From: Aquimarina macrocephali JAMB N27
GTDB lineage: Bacteria > Bacteroidota > Bacteroidia > Flavobacteriales > Flavobacteriaceae
Assembly (NCBI RefSeq): GCF_000520995.1
Contig: NZ_JACA01000024.1
Coordinates: 1-64,000 of the forward strand
Direction of reading: 5' to 3'
Length of the DNA: 64,000 bases
The first letter of the stretch is position 1. Each line of letters starts with the position of its first letter. Position numbers and translations under genes: made by a program. Of the stretch, positions 47,671 to 56,463 are shown in pieces. The notes beneath the pieces are model-generated. The model was not told the DNA's origin. It did not search any database and worked only from the letters and a program-made list of their open reading frames with translations.

Positions 47671-47699
47671 ATAACCTTATTTTTTATATCTAAAACAAG

Positions 47700-47719
47700 T
47701 ATCATACTTTTGTATGATA
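47700..47719. promoter_or_regulatory. Palindrome TATCATAC-TTTT-GTATGATA overlapping a -7-like box
   Basis: Eight-base arms (47700-47707 and 47712-47719) flank TTTT. The centre contains TACTTTTG, a match to TAnnTTTG. It lies about 100 bases before the outer membrane protein gene and 30 after the LuxR stop. It may be an operator for the membrane LuxR regulator or a poor terminator; the missing long T-run favours the operator reading. Confidence 0.35.
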
Positions 47720-47817
47720 TTTAGAATAACTCGCTTTTTAATACAAATTCCCTATTGCCACCGTCTCGTTTGTTATCCATTTTTGCGGTATTATTTTCAT
47801 AAACATAATACTAAAAC

Positions 47818-49122
47818 ATGAGACAAATTTTTCTAGTGGCTTTCGTCCTGTTCTATTCACTTAATGTATCGGCGCAAAGAGATACACTACCTGCTACAGA
47901 TAAAAAAAGATTAGATTTTGCCAAAACCTATTTTGAATTGGGAGGGAATTTACTCCCATCATTTACAGGGAAACGACTTTCGGGAAATGAACTTATTAGC
48001 TTTAAACATCCAGAAACTTTAAATACAACCTTGTATTGGGGTGGTTTTCATTTCTGGGGGCATGCAGAACTCTATGTATCCTTTCCTTTAAAACAATTTA
48101 GTCTTAAATCGAATGACGAAACAGATGTAGAATTTACACATTATACAGTTACGGGAGCACGTTTTTTGCCTTGGGCATATCAAGAAAAGAAACTCAGACC
48201 TTATGTTGGTATTGGTTGGTCTGCGTTAGATTTTAAACAGGTTGTGAAACCAGATGAAGATCAGCCTAAACTTGAGAAAAACTTTACATGGACTGCTGAT
48301 GCTGGAATATTGTATGGGTATAAAAATTTTGCAGCTAGACTTGGTGTTAATTATTATCCGGATAATACATGGAATTATCCCATCTCCAAAACCAAATTCC
48401 AAAAAATTAAAACTCCAAATTTTAGTGTACAACTAGGGTTACTCTATGCTATGGATCTTACTAAAAGTAATGGAGACCCTACTATAAATGAAAGATGGAA
48501 TAGCTATCCAGAAGTTTCGAGCCTGGGCTTAAATGCTTCAAGTTTTGGTGATTTTTTTGCTGCTATCGGGCCCTCTGTTTCTTTTTCTCTTGCAGAATCT
48601 GAATACAACAATAGCGAATATCCTTATCTAAATAAAAAGCAGGCATCTGGCGGTTATTTTGATATTGCCTTGGGATATCAATTCAATACAGCTAATATGT
48701 TTACCGCAATATCATTCAGAAATCCAAAATTTGAACAACAAGCGTATGGAACCAGGCAAACTATTAAAAAAACTTCTGTAGCATTAGAAACAGCCAAATT
48801 TTTAACCGACTATACTGGTTTTGCCCCCTTTATCGGTTTAAATGTAGCCTATGATCATATCGAATATTCAGAAATTACAGATGAAGGAAACAAAAAACTA
48901 ACATTTAATAAAATTGAACCCGGTATCACTATCGGATGGGATATCGTTCCGGGAAAATCTGAGGAGTTTTTAATTTTAAGAACAAATTTACGTTGGTATC
49001 CCTTCTCTTCCTTCAAGGTAGATGGGAAAAAATTTAATTTCAACCAATTAGAATACAATTTAATACAACTTGTTTTTTATCCTGAACGACTTTTAAGATC
49101 TAAAAAAAATATTTTTAAGTAA
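47818..49122 (+). CDS. Outer membrane beta-barrel protein of unknown function
   Basis: The 434-residue product has a Sec signal ending NVSAQR. The remainder consists of alternating hydrophobic strands with aromatic girdles such as LYWGGFHFWGHAELYVSF and FDIALGYQF. The C-terminal strand ends FKV-like LVFYPERLLR, without the classical terminal F. About 14-16 strands could be fitted. No family name is justified. It follows the membrane LuxR regulator gene by 147 bases and may be its target. Confidence 0.65.
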   Translation: MRQIFLVAFVLFYSLNVSAQRDTLPATDKKRLDFAKTYFELGGNLLPSFTGKRLSGNELISFKHPETLNTTLYWGGFHFWGHAELYVSFPLKQFSLKSNDETDVEFTHYTVTGARFLPWAYQEKKLRPYVGIGWSALDFKQVVKPDEDQPKLEKNFTWTADAGILYGYKNFAARLGVNYYPDNTWNYPISKTKFQKIKTPNFSVQLGLLYAMDLTKSNGDPTINERWNSYPEVSSLGLNASSFGDFFAAIGPSVSFSLAESEYNNSEYPYLNKKQASGGYFDIALGYQFNTANMFTAISFRNPKFEQQAYGTRQTIKKTSVALETAKFLTDYTGFAPFIGLNVAYDHIEYSEITDEGNKKLTFNKIEPGITIGWDIVPGKSEEFLILRTNLRWYPFSSFKVDGKKFNFNQLEYNLIQLVFYPERLLRSKKNIFK

Positions 49123-49153
49123 CGTAATAAAATTTTCAAATCAGAATGTATGC

Positions 49154-49169
49154 TGACATAGGGTTGTCA
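49154..49169 (+). promoter_or_regulatory. Operator-like inverted repeat TGACATAGGGTTGTCA
   Basis: TGACA and TGTCA half-sites flank a six-base centre. The same 16 bases occur at 52217-52232. A -7-like TATTTTTA lies 12 bases downstream, and the VOC gene starts at 49212. I infer a repressor or activator site controlling both the VOC/quinone-reductase genes and the GyrI-like gene. Confidence 0.55.
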
Positions 49170-49211
49170 TTCCTTCACTTTATTTTTACTTCAAAATAAA
49201 TAGAAGTAGAA

Positions 49212-49553
49212 ATGAAAAATAATAAAATCAACTTTATAGAATTACAGGCATTAGATTTAAATGAAGTCAAAAAATTCTACGGCAACACTTTTGGTTGGAC
49301 TTTTACAGATTATGGAGATCAGTATTGTGACTTCCACCAAGCGGGAATTGATGGAGGATTTGCCAAAGTAGAAAAAATTAGTACAGGAGGTACTCTAGTC
49401 GTTTTATATCATGATGACTTATCACATGCTTTAGAAAATGTACAAAAAAATGGTGGAAAAATATCTAAGGAAGTATTTTCCTTTCCTGGGGGAAGTCGAT
49501 TTGAATTTATTGACCCTAGCGGAAATAAACTAGCAGTTTGGACTGATAAGTAA
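49212..49553 (+). CDS. VOC-family (glyoxalase-like) protein
   Basis: The 113-residue product has one vicinal-oxygen-chelate module pair: NFIELQALDLNEVKKFYGNTFGW at the start, and GGSRFEFIDPSGNKLAVW at the end with the late Glu. Metal ligands are His or Glu in these positions, but the N-terminal His is absent, so catalysis is uncertain. It is followed 22 bases later by a flavodoxin-like quinone reductase, and it has the shared operator upstream. Confidence 0.85.
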   Translation: MKNNKINFIELQALDLNEVKKFYGNTFGWTFTDYGDQYCDFHQAGIDGGFAKVEKISTGGTLVVLYHDDLSHALENVQKNGGKISKEVFSFPGGSRFEFIDPSGNKLAVWTDK

Positions 49554-49574
49554 ACACGATATAAAAAACATACA

Positions 49575-50180
49575 ATGAAAAAAACATTAGTAGTAAGCTA
49601 CGCACCAAGAAAGGGTTCTTATACAAAGCAATTGGTGGATGAATTTATTAAACTAGCCGATGGTAAAACAGAAATTACATTTTTAGATTTAGTGGCTTCT
49701 CCACCAGATTTATTACTTGGCGATAATCTAAATTTGATATTATATGGAGGGCAACCAGAATACACAGACGAAGAAAAGAAAAGACTTTCTAATCATTTTC
49801 AATTAATACAACACGTATTAGATGCGGATCATATTGTATTGGCTTCTCCTATGTATAATTTCTCTTTGCCAGCTACAGTAAAAGCCTGGGTAGATACTAT
49901 AGTAGTTACTGATAAAACATTTGAAATTACCGAAGATGGTAGTTTTAAAGGGCTTTGTGAAGAAAAAAAAGCATTAATATTAGCAGTGGCTGGGGGTGAT
50001 TACTCAGAAGAAACGACTCATGAATACTTTTCTCCAACTATTAAAAGAAATTTTGAATTTATAGGGATTCCTTCTGAGCAAATTTCTGCTTTTGGAGTAG
50101 CTCAATACCCAGAAAAAGTAGATACCATTATTTCAAATGCAAAAGCTGAAATTTCGAAAGTAGTAGGGCAGTGGTATTAA
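49575..50180 (+). CDS. NAD(P)H-dependent quinone reductase/azoreductase-like flavoprotein
   Basis: The 201-residue protein is a flavodoxin-fold oxidoreductase: YAPRKGSYTKQL is the FMN phosphate loop, and ASPMYNFSLPATVKAWVDTI is the family's isoalloxazine-binding signature of the AzoR/NQO group. It is soluble. Coupling to the VOC gene suggests a role in aldehyde or quinone detoxification. Substrate not known. Confidence 0.87.
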   Translation: MKKTLVVSYAPRKGSYTKQLVDEFIKLADGKTEITFLDLVASPPDLLLGDNLNLILYGGQPEYTDEEKKRLSNHFQLIQHVLDADHIVLASPMYNFSLPATVKAWVDTIVVTDKTFEITEDGSFKGLCEEKKALILAVAGGDYSEETTHEYFSPTIKRNFEFIGIPSEQISAFGVAQYPEKVDTIISNAKAEISKVVGQWY

Positions 50181-50200
50181 ACCATTATCTGACTGGTGTA

Positions 50201-50246
50201 ACATAATTGAAAGTTTTTAATCTATATATAAAACTTTCAATTATGT
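50201..50246. promoter_or_regulatory. 17-bp perfect inverted repeat covering the start codon of the M16 gene
   Basis: ACATAATTGAAAGTTTT (50201-50217) is fully complementary to 50230-50246, with a 12-base loop. The right arm contains the ATG at 50243. In RNA the hairpin would hide the start codon and its upstream region. A terminator of the reductase operon is less likely because no T-run follows on the plus strand. A translation-control element or a binding site is possible. Confidence 0.5.
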
Positions 50247-51583
50247 CAAAAAAACGATCTAAAGTAGTATTTTTTTGTTCATTACTCTTTCATGTTGTCA
50301 TTGTCTTAAGTTCATATGGTCAAACGGATACACTGTTATTAAACTATGAACAGTATACCTTAAAAAACGGGCTTGATGTTATATTACAACCCGATTCTAA
50401 TGTCGAAGATGTTTCTGTAGAATTTTGGCTTCGTAAGGGAATTAGCATGGATAAACCTAGTCAGTATGGTTTTGCCCATTTTTTTGAACATATGATGCCG
50501 TTTGGTATAATGGATAGTCTTAAACGTGCTCAATTGAAAACCTATAGAACAGGGAGTAATGCACAGGTTAAAAAAGATTATACCCGGTTTTATGTAAAAG
50601 TAAAGCCAAAAGGAGTAGGCCCTGCTTTAGAAATGGCAGCCGGACGATTAATGGCTGGCACTGATCGTATTACAGAAAAGCGAATAGAATTTCAGAGAAA
50701 AAGAGTACTATCTGAAATAGACAGAAATGCCAAAAATCCACAATGGAGCGCACCAGGAGGGATGGCGATTTATAAAGGCACTTTTGGAAAAAACCATCCT
50801 TACGGTAGTAGTGGATATGGGTTAATCGAAAATAACAAGAACTTTAAACTAAAAGAGTTTAAAGAACGGTATAACAAAATTGTATATGCAGATAATACAG
50901 TTCTCTTTCTAGTCGGTAATTTTGATGTTGAAGAAGCTAAAAAACAAATAGAGACATATTTCAGAAACCTTCCGTCAAAAGAAAAAGATCACAAGATTAT
51001 TAAACCCACAAAGCATGTAGAAGCAAATATAACAATGAAAGCTCCTCACCCTAAGAATACTATACAAACAATGGTATTCTCCTGGGCAGTACCCAAATGG
51101 GGATCCATAGATGATAGTACTTTAAAACTTATAGCAAGCATACTCGATATTCGTCTTAAAGACAAAAGTCGTTTTCCAGAATCCTTTATAAAAACTTCGG
51201 TTTCTACAGATATGTATGAGTATGCAGGGCAGTTCGCAATACGCACTACTTTTGCTGCTGTAAAAGATAGTACACAAATAGAAAACCTTGTTTTGGATAA
51301 AGTAAACGAATTTATAGAAACTGGAGTTACAGAAGCAGAACTAAAAGATGCCAAACAAAATGAAGTTAATGACATAAAAGAAATGCAACAACGATTAGGT
51401 TTTCAATGGAGTAGGACAGAACTGTTAGGAGAAAGCTTTTTGTTTACAGGAAACCCGGGGTTTTATGTTAAGAGGCTTGAAAAACAATTGCAACTAACCA
51501 GAGAAGATGTAAAAAAAGGAGCAAAAAAATGGCTAAAGCGAAAACCGTTTAGAGTATTATTTGTTTCAGACAAAAAGGAATAA
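50243..51583 (+). CDS. M16-family zinc metallopeptidase (single-domain type)
   Basis: From the ATG at 50243 the protein has 446 residues with a signal peptide (SSYGQTD). The inverted zinc motif HFFEH (within FAHFFEHMMPFG) and the later Glu in VLSEIDR form the pitrilysin active site. The C-terminal part is the usual R/Y-type half without a second motif. Size equals the M16B-type half-molecule subunit; a partner gene is not adjacent, so it may homodimerise. The upstream in-frame TTG at 50207 lies within the left arm of the inverted repeat and is not favoured as start. Confidence 0.85.
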   Translation: MSKKRSKVVFFCSLLFHVVIVLSSYGQTDTLLLNYEQYTLKNGLDVILQPDSNVEDVSVEFWLRKGISMDKPSQYGFAHFFEHMMPFGIMDSLKRAQLKTYRTGSNAQVKKDYTRFYVKVKPKGVGPALEMAAGRLMAGTDRITEKRIEFQRKRVLSEIDRNAKNPQWSAPGGMAIYKGTFGKNHPYGSSGYGLIENNKNFKLKEFKERYNKIVYADNTVLFLVGNFDVEEAKKQIETYFRNLPSKEKDHKIIKPTKHVEANITMKAPHPKNTIQTMVFSWAVPKWGSIDDSTLKLIASILDIRLKDKSRFPESFIKTSVSTDMYEYAGQFAIRTTFAAVKDSTQIENLVLDKVNEFIETGVTEAELKDAKQNEVNDIKEMQQRLGFQWSRTELLGESFLFTGNPGFYVKRLEKQLQLTREDVKKGAKKWLKRKPFRVLFVSDKKE

Positions 51584-51635
51584 GTATTTTTCATGAATTC
51601 GATAGTATTTTGTTCTGGTATTTTAGCAGTGCATT

Positions 51636-52190
51636 ATGAACAATAAAAAAGAAATGCTGATACAAAACTATCAACCAGGTTGGACACAAGATTTTAATAG
51701 TATCAAAGAAGTGATAAAAGAGACGCTTTGGGATACAGAAATAACAATCGAACATGTCGGAAGTACAGCAGTTAAGGACTTAGCTGCAAAACCTATTATT
51801 GATATCGATATTGTCTACGGTAAAAACGTGGCTTTTGAAACAATAAAAGAGGGATTAGAAAAACTGGGGTATTATCACAATGGAGACCAGGGGATAAAAG
51901 AAAGAGAAGCTTTTAAGCGTGAAAATTCGAATAAGAAACATCAAATATTAGATTTCATCACACATCACCTTTATGTTTGTCCGATTCATAGTAAAGAATT
52001 GCAAAGACATATACTGTTTAGAGATTATTTGATAAAGAATACAAACGAAAGAGAAGCGTATCAAAAAATTAAACTCGAAATCGCCAAAAAAGCAAACCAA
52101 GATCAAAAAGTATATGCAAAACTGAAAGAGACTATGGCAAAGGAGTTTATTGAATCAATCCTTGAAAAAGCCATAGAAAAGAAAGCATGA
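51636..52190 (+). CDS. GrpB-family protein
   Basis: The 184-residue product matches GrpB/UPF0157 from residue 10: WTQDFNSIKEVI, then IEHVGSTAVKDLAAKPIIDIDIVY, a nucleotidyltransferase-like core with the spaced Asp residues. It continues with KHQILDFITHHLYVC and RDYLIKNTNEREAY. Members are putative nucleotidyltransferases or dephospho-CoA-kinase tail homologs; activity is not established. It is monocistronic, 52 bases after the M16 gene. Confidence 0.88.
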   Translation: MNNKKEMLIQNYQPGWTQDFNSIKEVIKETLWDTEITIEHVGSTAVKDLAAKPIIDIDIVYGKNVAFETIKEGLEKLGYYHNGDQGIKEREAFKRENSNKKHQILDFITHHLYVCPIHSKELQRHILFRDYLIKNTNEREAYQKIKLEIAKKANQDQKVYAKLKETMAKEFIESILEKAIEKKA

Positions 52191-52216
52191 AATACAATCA
52201 TGTATATAAATACTGT

Positions 52217-52251
52217 TGACATAGGGTTGTCATCATTACACTTTACTTTTG
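52217..52251 (+). promoter_or_regulatory. Second TGACATAGGGTTGTCA operator and -7 box
   Basis: The 16-base inverted repeat at 52217-52232 equals the one at 49154. A -7 box TACTTTTG follows at 52244-52251. The next gene starts at 52324 and encodes a GyrI-like binding protein. Identity of both the repeat and the spacing to a promoter supports a shared regulator. Confidence 0.6.
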
Positions 52252-52323
52252 TTTTATAAGAATAGGATATTACCAATTACGGTTAATTCGAAGTGTAAAT
52301 GATATACTAAAAGAGGATACGTT

Positions 52324-52953
52324 ATGAAGCATGAATGGAGAAAAAAAGAAAAAGGAGTGTATCTACCCAAAAACACACCCGAAATCATTGAAATTCCCGA
52401 ATACAAGTTTCTTACTATCGAAGGAGAGGGTAATCCTAATAGTGAATTCTTTTCAGAGCATATTGGTGTACTGTATGCGGTTTCATATGGGATAAAAATG
52501 GGATTAAAAAAAGGAACTGTACCCAAAGGATATTTTGATTATACCGTTTACCCGCTAGAAGGTGTTTGGGATATTACTGAAGAAGCAAAGAAAGCATATA
52601 AAGGTACTATTAATAAAGATGACCTGGTTTTTAAATTAATGATCAGGCAGCCTGACTTTATCGATGATGAATTAGCGAGACACATGATTGACCAGACAAA
52701 GAAAAAGAAGCCTCATGTGTTATTAGAAAAAGTAAAATTTGAGAAAATAACAGAAGGTAAGTGTATTCAAATGATGCATCTGGGAAGTTATGACAACGAA
52801 CCCGAAAGTTTTAAGATAATGGAAGAATTTGCCGATAAAGAAAATCTCTATAGGCCATCTAAAGTACATAGAGAAATTTACCTGTCTGATTTTAGAAAAG
52901 TACCTATCGTAAAACTAAAAACAGTTTTACGATTTAAAGTAGTTTCAAAATAA
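52324..52953 (+). CDS. GyrI-like small-molecule-binding protein
   Basis: The 209-residue protein resembles stand-alone GyrI-like/AraC effector-binding domains. It begins KHEWRKKEKGVYLPKNTPEIIEIPEYKF and contains a two-fold pattern of LTIEGEGNPN and KCIQMMHLGSYD, ending in LSDFRKVP. No DNA-binding part exists. Such proteins bind or hydrolyse small cyclic or hydrophobic compounds. It is controlled by the operator shared with the VOC gene. Confidence 0.85.
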   Translation: MKHEWRKKEKGVYLPKNTPEIIEIPEYKFLTIEGEGNPNSEFFSEHIGVLYAVSYGIKMGLKKGTVPKGYFDYTVYPLEGVWDITEEAKKAYKGTINKDDLVFKLMIRQPDFIDDELARHMIDQTKKKKPHVLLEKVKFEKITEGKCIQMMHLGSYDNEPESFKIMEEFADKENLYRPSKVHREIYLSDFRKVPIVKLKTVLRFKVVSK

Positions 52954-53005
52954 TTTATATAGAACACAAAGTATCACATTCAAAATTAAAAAGCCTAGGG
53001 ATACA

Positions 53006-53773
53006 TTATGGAGTTATAATATAGTTTACTTTATCAACCCCTGTATTTCCGGTTGTCGGGTGATAAGCATATACGACAAGCTCATAACTTCCTGTAGTAT
53101 CTATATTGATTGTACCTTCAAACAGGTTGGGTGAATTGACCATAAGATTTATTTCATCAATTTTGGCACCGTCTTTTTTTAGGATTCCTTTTACTTCTAT
53201 TAGATTGGCATCCCAAAGGCCACCATCACTAATAGTACAACCACACATCATTACAATATTAGATTGCACGGCAATACTTTTTTTGTCAAGAGTTTTTAAT
53301 GAGATAAACTGATGTGTTCTTGGAGTCAAAATGTCAACTACAAAACCTGGAATCTCGATTACAATTCCGTCTCCCAAAATATCTTTTCCAGGAATTATCC
53401 ATAATGCTGTTGATGCGTTTACTGTAGCTTGCTTTTTATTTACAGGAGCAAATACCTCTATGGTTACAAAAACAGGTTCTGATATATCTAATTCTGCTAG
53501 AAATCCAGAGGTCTTATCGTCTGTGATCCTTACATTTCTTTTTCGCGGTGTTTTCATGATCAGGACTGTATTTCCTGTACCACCACTGGTTTTACCTTGA
53601 GAAAGAATCTCACCTGTAAGCTGATTACGTATAATTATATAAGCACCTCCGATAGAGTTACCGATAAATTTGGCATCTTTTGCTCTTACCATGACTTTGG
53701 TAGGAGTAGCAAATGCAGTATAACTAAAAAGGGTTACTAAAACGGCTAATATTGTTTTTTGGATCATGATCAT
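53006..53773 (-). CDS. Secreted protein of unknown function
   Basis: The 255-residue product has a Sec signal (YTAFATPT) and a mature part with repeated beta-strand stretches (IIIRNQLTGEIL, VLIMKTPRKRNV, YELVVYAYHP), probably two or three immunoglobulin-like or beta-sandwich units. Two Cys in MMCGCT are close together. I do not recognise a family. An alternative start two codons later (53767) gives the same signal. It converges with the GyrI-like gene. Confidence 0.6.
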   Translation of the reverse strand: MIMIQKTILAVLVTLFSYTAFATPTKVMVRAKDAKFIGNSIGGAYIIIRNQLTGEILSQGKTSGGTGNTVLIMKTPRKRNVRITDDKTSGFLAELDISEPVFVTIEVFAPVNKKQATVNASTALWIIPGKDILGDGIVIEIPGFVVDILTPRTHQFISLKTLDKKSIAVQSNIVMMCGCTISDGGLWDANLIEVKGILKKDGAKIDEINLMVNSPNLFEGTINIDTTGSYELVVYAYHPTTGNTGVDKVNYIITP

Positions 53774-53950
53774 TTGTGTTTTGTAGTTAATGTTGGTATG
53801 GTTTCTTATAGCTAATCAAAAATAATAAAGATTATAGCAAAGCGATATGTATAACAACTATAAAAATATCTTAAACTTATATCTCATTTGTCATAAGTGT
53901 AATCATTATATCAAGTACTTTTTTTGAAGTGTAGCATATAAAAAAAGTAC

Positions 53951-53979
53951 TTCGATAAGTCTGCTCTGAGCCTATCGAA
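53951..53979. repeat. REP-like inverted repeat in a 293-base gap
   Basis: TTCGATA (53951-53957) and TATCGAA (53973-53979) flank a 15-base centre AGTCTGCTCTGAGCC. The same style of sequence (CTTCGATATAGCTCAG) occurs inside the MITE-like element at 13199. It is common in Bacteroidota intergenic DNA. The rest of the gap from 53774 to 54066 shows no gene. Confidence 0.45.
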
Positions 53980-54066
53980 ACACTATATCACAGTATATTG
54001 CGAGATGCTATTGTAACAAAATCTGTAATGGATCGTCGACAATTATACATCAAAAAACGAATCGAA

Positions 54067-54771
54067 ATGAATTCAAATCAAAAAATAGGAAGAATTGCAG
54101 GGGTAGTATTTCTTATCATCATTGGAGCTGGCGTGTTTGCAGAGTTTTTTGTTCGCCAGAAGATTTTTGTGACCGATGACCCCGTTGCAACTGCAGCCAA
54201 TATCGCTAATAATGGTTGGCTATACCGTTTAGGAATTGTTAGTGATTTGGTGATGATCCTTGCTTTTTTCTTCTACCCATTAGTCTTGGAAAGAGTGTTT
54301 AAACACGTTAATAAAAACCTATCTAAACTTATGGTGTTGTCGGTTATGATCTCTGTTGCGATATTATGTGTTACAATGCTTGCAATGATAGCACCATTGT
54401 TGTTAACTAGTGGAGCTGATTATATGGTTGGATTTACTATTGATCAGATAAATGGTTTGGTTACATTCTTTCTAAAACTGCACACTAATGGTTATTTTAT
54501 TTCACAGGTATTTTATGGATTGTATCTGTTACCACTTGGGTATATGATTTTTAAATCGAGTCTTGCTCCAAAGATTATTGGAGTGTTGTTGATGCTTGGA
54601 TGTATTGGTGATCAGATCGATGTGATTAGATATTTCCTTTTCCCGGATACCCAATCAGTACTATTACAGAACATTACTACACCTGCCGATCTGGGAGAGA
54701 TGTCACTATGTCTATGGTTATTGATTATGGGATTACGAAATAAGAAGGTAGAAACAGAAGCTGTTGTATGA
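54067..54771 (+). CDS. DUF4386-family membrane protein
   Basis: From the ATG at 54067 the product has 234 residues and six to seven helices. The family pattern is ARIAG-like KIGRIAGVVFLIIIGAGVFAEFFVR, then SDLVMILAFFFYP and LHTNGYFISQVFYGLYLLPLGYMIFKS. The upstream in-frame ATG at 53998 would add a 23-residue polar leader. The function is unknown. It converges with the next gene on the minus strand. Confidence 0.87.
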   Translation: MNSNQKIGRIAGVVFLIIIGAGVFAEFFVRQKIFVTDDPVATAANIANNGWLYRLGIVSDLVMILAFFFYPLVLERVFKHVNKNLSKLMVLSVMISVAILCVTMLAMIAPLLLTSGADYMVGFTIDQINGLVTFFLKLHTNGYFISQVFYGLYLLPLGYMIFKSSLAPKIIGVLLMLGCIGDQIDVIRYFLFPDTQSVLLQNITTPADLGEMSLCLWLLIMGLRNKKVETEAVV

Positions 54772-54824
54772 TCAACATATAGATACTAAAAGAGTTTTCG
54801 ATTCTTACAATCAAATTGAGAATA

Positions 54825-55235
54825 CTACTTGGAAGCTAGTTTAGATGCTGTTTTTAATTCAATACGTATCAATATAATTATAATAGTGATTTCTAATATA
54901 ATATATGTCCAACCAAAAGCAGTTATTTTTTGATGATGTTGAAACGCTACTCCTATTGAGATAAAGCAATATATAAGATTCATCAAAGCAATAGCAGTTA
55001 AGAAATACTTCTGGTTTTTCTTAACTCTTAGATAGCAATAAAAGTCATAAAGCGCAAAAATACAAGGAAAAAATGCAAGGATGTAAAGTGCTTTTGCAGG
55101 GATTCCAAAAATGCTTTCGAGCCTCACTAAAACAACTCCTAATAAAAAAGCAGAAAGTAGTGCTCCTAAACCATCGATTAAAAAAAGTCGTTTAGGCTGT
55201 ACTACCATTTTATTGATAATCTGTTGAAAAACCAT
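54825..55235 (-). CDS. Hypothetical four-helix membrane protein
   Basis: The 136-residue protein has an N-terminal amphipathic stretch followed by four helices (about 18-38, 45-65, 75-95, 105-125). A basic motif RVKKNQKY between helices two and three is the only polar feature. No family is recognised. It is downstream of the alpha/beta hydrolase gene with 56 bases between them, in the same orientation. Confidence 0.55.
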   Translation of the reverse strand: MVFQQIINKMVVQPKRLFLIDGLGALLSAFLLGVVLVRLESIFGIPAKALYILAFFPCIFALYDFYCYLRVKKNQKYFLTAIALMNLIYCFISIGVAFQHHQKITAFGWTYIILEITIIIILIRIELKTASKLASK

Positions 55236-55291
55236 AGTTTTATGTAGTATCTAAATTTGGTAACATTAATAATTCGAGTTAAATAATAGCT

Positions 55292-56083
55292 TTACTTTTT
55301 GGATAAAAAGATTTTTGATTTTGTTATAAACTCACCCTTGGTCTCACCTTCATGAGCACCATGTGCGACGTTTGGCAATATCCAAAGATCAGATTTAGGT
55401 AGGTTTTTCTTAACACGTGCTACTTCTTCTAAATCCATACCTTCATCATCATCGCCAATCATAATTAATACCTCAGGTTTTATGGTTTGTAATTCTTCAT
55501 TAGTTATCTTGACCGTGTAGTTCTTAAATTGATTCATTAAGGCTTTTATCTTATCATCTGTACCATGACTGGTTAATAACCATGGGAAATTGGCTCTGTT
55601 TTCGAATGTAAAAGCTTTCTGATACTCGGGAAAATCATTGACCGTCCAGGTTCCTACTGCTCCGATTGTTATCATTGACTCTATTAATGGTGGGTTTGTT
55701 AAAGCAAGCTGATAAAGAATATCACCTCCAAAACTAAATCCAATTGCCTTAATTTTACTCAGTTTCAAATACTGCACTAAGGAATTAAGATCTTCGGCAA
55801 CCGATTTTATGGATAAATCTTCTTTAAAAGCATCCGATTTTCCATGCCCGGTTAAATCAATTAGGTATACTTCATATTCTTTCTCAAAATCTTTAACATA
55901 GGGTAGCCATGATTTTGAAGAAAGGGTATAGCCGTGTAAAAGAAACAAAGGTTTGCCTTTACCATAAACTTCGTAATATATATATTTTCCGTTTACGGCT
56001 ACAGATTCTGATTTCTTTGGTACTTGTGAAAAAATAGATGTTGATATTAAAATAAAGAGTATAAAAATGATGTGTTTTTTCAT
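55292..56083 (-). CDS. Secreted alpha/beta hydrolase
   Basis: The 263-residue protein has a Sec signal (SIFSQVPK) and the AB_hydrolase_1 fold. Key parts are LFLLHGYTLSSKSW (oxyanion), GFSFGGDILYQLA (nucleophile Ser in GFSFG), DDDEGMD (acid region) and NVAHGAHEG (His). It is a small esterase or lipase-like enzyme with unknown substrate. Stop and start distances suggest it is transcribed alone or with the membrane protein downstream. Confidence 0.87.
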   Translation of the reverse strand: MKKHIIFILFILISTSIFSQVPKKSESVAVNGKYIYYEVYGKGKPLFLLHGYTLSSKSWLPYVKDFEKEYEVYLIDLTGHGKSDAFKEDLSIKSVAEDLNSLVQYLKLSKIKAIGFSFGGDILYQLALTNPPLIESMITIGAVGTWTVNDFPEYQKAFTFENRANFPWLLTSHGTDDKIKALMNQFKNYTVKITNEELQTIKPEVLIMIGDDDEGMDLEEVARVKKNLPKSDLWILPNVAHGAHEGETKGEFITKSKIFLSKK

Positions 56084-56247
56084 TGCGATTGGGGTATTCT
56101 AATGCCATAAATATATGGCTTTGTAATTTGATAGTGTGAATTTGTAAAACATATTTATAAATTTATGATTTAAACCTATATAATTTCTTTGCGTATCTAT
56201 ATGTTATGGTTTCTGCTGTGCTTTGAGGATGTAAGAATTGGTTAGAT

Positions 56248-56463
56248 CTAATTGCGCGTTTGTTTTCGATTAAAATATCTTCTCAAGACATAATTCCTTA
56301 AAATACTTAAAACAGTTAAGTAAATGGTTAGGATTATATTTTTACCTGAATTGTTTTCTATTCCCAATATTGGAAATATGATATGCAATGAAATCATAGT
56401 GATAAAAAAACCAACAGTTACATTCGCTAAACTTTCGATAAATGATTGTTTTTTAGTCTGCAT
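56248..56463 (-). CDS. DUF7220-type small membrane protein
   Basis: The 71-residue protein has two membrane helices with the family pattern SFIESLANVTVGFFI, FPILGIE and SILRNYVLRRYFNR. Relatives are common in phages and mobile elements as well as in chromosomes. It overlaps the phosphoesterase gene end by 11 bases in the same direction, so translation is probably coupled. Confidence 0.7.
   Translation of the reverse strand: MQTKKQSFIESLANVTVGFFITMISLHIIFPILGIENNSGKNIILTIYLTVLSILRNYVLRRYFNRKQTRN

Noticed and set aside
50243-51583. Truncation of the M16 peptidase
   Set aside because: The length of about 446 residues equals the normal single-repeat (M16B) form with an intact zinc motif, so no truncation is needed.
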